Shown here: one piece after another, positions 5,812 through 7,556 of the stretch
Position numbering within the stretch: the stretch's first letter is position 1
How the letters are laid out: each line of letters begins with the position of its first letter
From: CBDHHC01 sp050633205
Lineage (GTDB): Bacteria; Pseudomonadota; Alphaproteobacteria; Rhizobiales; CBDHHC01
DNA length: 7,556 nt
Assembly: GCA_050633205.1 (NCBI GenBank)
Contig: JBOEGA010000163.1
Location: 1-7,556 of the forward strand
Direction of reading: 5' to 3'
The notes under the pieces: generated by a model
Seen by the model: the letters and a program-made list of their open reading frames with translations, nothing else
What the model was told of the DNA's origin: nothing
Database searches by the model: none
Translations under genes and position numbers: made by a program

Positions 5812-5857
5812 CATAAATAATAATCCCGGACTCCTTGAATGCAAGGGATCCGGGATT
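5812..5857 (-). terminator. Rho-independent terminator of the YHS gene
   Basis: A strong stem, AATCCCGGA (5822-5830) with TCCGGGATT (5849-5857), continues after one mismatch with five more pairs (one G-U) to a 6-nt loop (5837-5842). On the minus strand it is followed by a T-rich tail, ATTATTTATG. It lies 44 bp after the YHS stop. Confidence 0.8.
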
Positions 5858-5901
5858 CTGTGAGCTGACTTTATTCAATCAGCAAAGGCTGGCTTTGGTT
5901 C

Positions 5902-6375
5902 TTAGAGATCCGCTGCATTCTTGTCCTTAATGTCTCCCCAGTTGCCGTTAGCTTGATCTATAAATCCAGGAACGTCTGCCAACCATCTCTCTTGCACATC
6001 CTTACTCAGATTTAAATACAATTTGTTATCAACGACTTTCCAGGCGTTTGGATCAGTGTCGAACTTTTTACCCATCGCGGTGCCAAATGCACAGAAGCCA
6101 CCGTATTGTGGCGCGTATTGTGTTGGGTCCGCTTTAAAAGCGTCGCGGTTTTCTGCTGAAGTAAATTTGTAAATGGCGTTTTTGTACGTTGCTGTGAATT
6201 GGTCAGACCCTTGTTGTGCCGCTGAAGCGGTAAAGTAGCTGACCGGGTCATAGCCTTGGATAGCGACATCGTTCTCATCTGCACTGTGATCAATATCTAC
6301 AGCGAAAGAGGCGCCAGAAAAGGCAAGCACGCTGGCCAGTGCCAGTTTTTGTAAGGGTTTTTTAATTGCGATCAT
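5902..6375 (-). CDS. Secreted YHS domain-containing protein
   Basis: The 157-residue product begins with a signal peptide (K5-K6, hydrophobic core, A-S-F-A25 cleavage). The YHS domain covers about 37-100: V37-A-I-Q-G-Y-D-P-V-S-Y-F, then Y64-x-N-x-x-Y-x-F-T-S-x-E-N-R-D-x-F, A82-D-P-x-x-Y, and Y91-G-G-F-C95-A. YHS domains are small treble-clef-like units often tied to metal handling; Cys95 is the only Cys, so a single-Cys site or none is possible. The C-terminal part (L119-Y-L-N-L-S-K-D and W131) matches the standard tail of periplasmic YHS proteins. I start at the ATG at 6375, because GAGG is 9 nt upstream; the ATG at 6384 touches the GAGG and would add three residues. It is divergent from an AraC regulator that probably controls it. 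Family sure, substrate unknown. Confidence 0.88.
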   Translation of the reverse strand: MIAIKKPLQKLALASVLAFSGASFAVDIDHSADENDVAIQGYDPVSYFTASAAQQGSDQFTATYKNAIYKFTSAENRDAFKADPTQYAPQYGGFCAFGTAMGKKFDTDPNAWKVVDNKLYLNLSKDVQERWLADVPGFIDQANGNWGDIKDKNAADL

Positions 6376-6430
6376 GTGTGTCATCCTCGTTGCTTTTTAA
6401 AGGTTAATTGGATTTAAAACAGTGATGATG

Positions 6431-6459
6431 ACTTTACGCGTGATATTCAGACGATTGGG
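6431..6459 (-). promoter_or_regulatory. Possible AraC-dependent promoter of the YHS gene
   Basis: On the minus strand, TAAAGT (6431-6436) is a fair -10, but the hexamer 17 nt upstream (6454-6459, CCCAAT) does not resemble a -35. A missing -35 covered by a regulator box is typical of promoters that need an AraC-type activator. The leader would be about 50 nt. Confidence 0.35.
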
Positions 6460-6493
6460 GGCCATTCGTCCATTGATTGGCGCAAATCGTCCA
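6453..6493. promoter_or_regulatory. Two direct-repeat boxes, probable AraC binding sites
   Basis: GATTGG-N8-CGTCCA (6453-6472) is repeated as GATTGG-N7-CGTCCA (6475-6493). The left halves are 22 bp apart and the right halves 21 bp, two helical turns, so both lie on the same DNA face. AraC-family proteins bind such tandem repeats. The boxes lie between the YHS promoter and the araC-type start codon, 12 bp before the latter, so they may control both genes. Confidence 0.65.
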
Positions 6494-6505
6494 AAATGAG
6501 GTGTT

Positions 6506-7333
6506 ATGGATAAACTTTCAGATATTGTCCGGCGTTTTTCTATCAGTGCTGGTGTTTTCTATTCCGGACAGTTATGTGGTGTCACATCATTTGAGGATCA
6601 TGAAAATCGTATTGGGCATATACATCTTCTCAAGCAGGGACGACTAACACTGAGTGAAGTAAGAAAAGAAACTGTCGTTGTCGAAGAGCCGTCACTGCTA
6701 TTTTACCCACGGCCTACGTCTCATCGAATCAGTGCCGACCAATATATCCAGACAGAAGTGGTGTGTGCCACTGTGCGATATGGTACGGGATCAGCTAATC
6801 CACTCTCAAATTCGTTGCCGCGATTGCTGATCATGCCATTGGATCGAAATCCCAGACTGAAGCAAACTGCGGAGTGGTTGTTTGAAGAGGCGTTTACAGA
6901 ACGAAATGCCAAACACATCATGATGGACCGTCTGGCAGAATTACTGGTGATACAAATCGTGCGTCATTTGCTGGAAACTGATCAAGCGAACAGTGGCATG
7001 TTAGCGGGGCTGTCGCATCCGCAGCTTGGACAGGCGTTAAACGCAATGCACGATCAACCAGAAAAATCATGGACACTGCAGGAGCTTGCGTCTTTGTCGA
7101 CAATGTCGCGCTCAAAGTTCGCGGATTTGTTTCAAAAGATTGTAGGGAATTCGGCGGGTGATTACCTGATTGAGTTTCGCATTGAAATTGCAAAAAATTT
7201 ACTGCGACAGGATAAGCCCGTGGGGCTGGTTGCCAATGAGGTCGGGTATGAAACCGCTTCAGCCTTGGCTCGGGTATTTCGAAAAAAATTAGGAATGTCG
7301 CCGATGGAGTGGTTACAACTCGAGTCTGGATAA
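6506..7333 (+). CDS. AraC family transcriptional regulator with N-terminal cupin domain
   Basis: The 275-residue product has an N-terminal effector domain of the cupin_6 / AraC_binding kind (about 3-155): M-D-K-L-S-D-I-V, then G37-H-I-H-L-L-K-Q-G-R-L-T-L and L64-L-F-Y-P-R-P-T-S-H-R. The C-terminal DNA-binding domain (about 175-272) has two helix-turn-helices: W189-T-L-Q-E-L-A-x4-M-S-R-S-K-F-A-D-L-F and V239-x9-G-Y-E-T-A-S-A-L-A-R-V-F-R-K, closing with G263-M-S-P-M-E-W. The family usually senses a small molecule through the cupin part; the ligand cannot be read here, but H38, H40 and H73 line the likely pocket. AGG lies 4-5 nt before the ATG. It is divergent from the YHS gene with two probable binding boxes between them, so it likely activates that gene and may regulate itself. 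It is followed by a shared terminator. Confidence 0.92.
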   Translation: MDKLSDIVRRFSISAGVFYSGQLCGVTSFEDHENRIGHIHLLKQGRLTLSEVRKETVVVEEPSLLFYPRPTSHRISADQYIQTEVVCATVRYGTGSANPLSNSLPRLLIMPLDRNPRLKQTAEWLFEEAFTERNAKHIMMDRLAELLVIQIVRHLLETDQANSGMLAGLSHPQLGQALNAMHDQPEKSWTLQELASLSTMSRSKFADLFQKIVGNSAGDYLIEFRIEIAKNLLRQDKPVGLVANEVGYETASALARVFRKKLGMSPMEWLQLESG

Positions 7334-7353
7334 TTTGAATTTATCATTAAAAA

Positions 7354-7393
7354 CTACATCCATGAGCCACATGTTGACGGTTCATGGATGTAG
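7354..7393. terminator. Bidirectional terminator between the AraC gene and the BCCT-like gene
   Basis: A 15-bp stem (7354-7368 with 7379-7393, one G-U pair) has a 10-nt loop. On the minus strand it is followed at once by TTTTT, a strong terminator for the gene ending at 7422. On the plus strand the T run (GGTTTTCC) begins 5 nt later, so it may also stop the AraC transcript, which ends 20 bp before the stem. Confidence 0.8.
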
Positions 7394-7421
7394 CAGGTTT
7401 TCCTACAACAGTTTGATTGTA

Positions 7422-7556
7422 TTATCGTCCAAGAAACTCCAGTTCCTTTTTGTCTTCTACATCCGGAAGCGGGAAATCTTCGTGCATAGAGTTTGCCAAG
7501 CCATAGCACATTAGAATGAGCATTCCGGCGATAGGTAGTCCAGCAACGATGGAAGC
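7422..7556 (-). CDS. C-terminal end of a probable BCCT family transporter (5' part outside window)
   Basis: Only the last 44 residues are present, starting at the window edge. They read A-S-I-V-A-G-L-P-I-A-G-M-L-I-L-M-C-Y-G-L as a final membrane helix, then an acidic tail (H-E-D-F-P, D-V-E-D) ending L-E-F-L-G-R before TAA at 7422-7424. The I-V-x-G/A-L-P-x4-L-x-L-M-C-x-x-L pattern matches the last helix of betaine/choline/carnitine (BCCT) sodium-coupled transporters, which import osmolytes. This is a match on one helix only, and another multi-helix transporter is possible. The terminator at 7354-7393 follows on the minus strand. Confidence 0.6.
   Translation of the reverse strand, partial: ASIVAGLPIAGMLILMCYGLANSMHEDFPLPDVEDKKELEFLGR

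Larger units (their letters stand above)
5536..5901. other. 366-bp gene-free region between the collagen-like and YHS genes
   Basis: The left part (5536-5631) is the upstream region of the collagen-like gene with a CRP-like site and two GATCGG copies (5601-5606, 5612-5617). The right part (5812-5857) holds the YHS gene terminator, flanked by a near-repeat TGAGYTGACTTYAT (5801-5814 and 5861-5874). In between (about 5640-5800) I see AT-rich DNA with no convincing gene, RNA structure or promoter. Confidence 0.6.

Noticed and set aside
5734..5814. A 26-codon minus-strand open frame (M-K-S-T-Q-L-L-F) before the collagen-like gene
   Set aside because: It has no Shine-Dalgarno, begins in the T-rich tail of the YHS terminator, and lacks any signal or domain.
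6012..6293. 93-codon minus-strand frame inside the YHS gene
   Set aside because: It is a different frame of a gene with a signal peptide and YHS motifs, with no support of its own.
1..7556. Mobile elements, CRISPR arrays, tRNA or rRNA genes, riboswitches
   Set aside because: I found no transposase or integrase frame, no regularly spaced repeats, no cloverleaf and no recognisable riboswitch in any gap.

Overview
The window looks like a chromosomal accessory stretch from a gammaproteobacterium, probably marine or halophilic. This is an inference from the AT-leaning base composition, the Gram-negative lipoprotein and signal peptides, E. coli-like promoter and Shine-Dalgarno signals, and a probable BCCT (betaine/choline-type) transporter tail at the right edge. 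There are no tRNA or rRNA genes, no insertion sequences and no CRISPR. The window holds ten protein genes: eight complete and two cut by the edges.

Left block (1-2663). A three-gene minus-strand operon is transcribed divergently from a MarR regulator (2223-2663). In order of transcription it encodes a four-helix membrane protein fused to two CDGSH 2Fe-2S domains that flank a Fer4_19-type ferredoxin domain (901-1968), a small lipoprotein with an antibiotic-biosynthesis-monooxygenase (ABM)-like fold (448-855), and a DUF2269 membrane protein (1-431, cut at its C-terminus). The intergenic region holds a perfect 10-bp palindrome over the probable operon -10, and an inverted repeat spanning the marR promoter. 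I read this as a MarR-controlled redox or stress module at the cell envelope. It is the best candidate here for an undescribed system.

Middle block (2830-3998). A short CDF-like cation transporter is divergent from a MerR regulator of the Zn/Cd/Pb type. The transporter promoter has the diagnostic 19-bp spacer filled by a 7-1-7 inverted repeat, so this is very probably a metal-inducible efflux pair.

Right block (4079-7556). It contains a single-domain VOC protein, a secreted collagen-like protein (about 31 uninterrupted Gly-X-Y triplets between an N-terminal beta-type domain and a C-terminal Cys-containing domain), and a secreted YHS-domain protein. The YHS gene is divergent from an AraC regulator with two direct-repeat boxes between them. 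The C-terminal 44 residues of a probable BCCT transporter end the window. Most genes here are separate units bounded by clear hairpin terminators (4620-4647, 5812-5857, 7354-7393).
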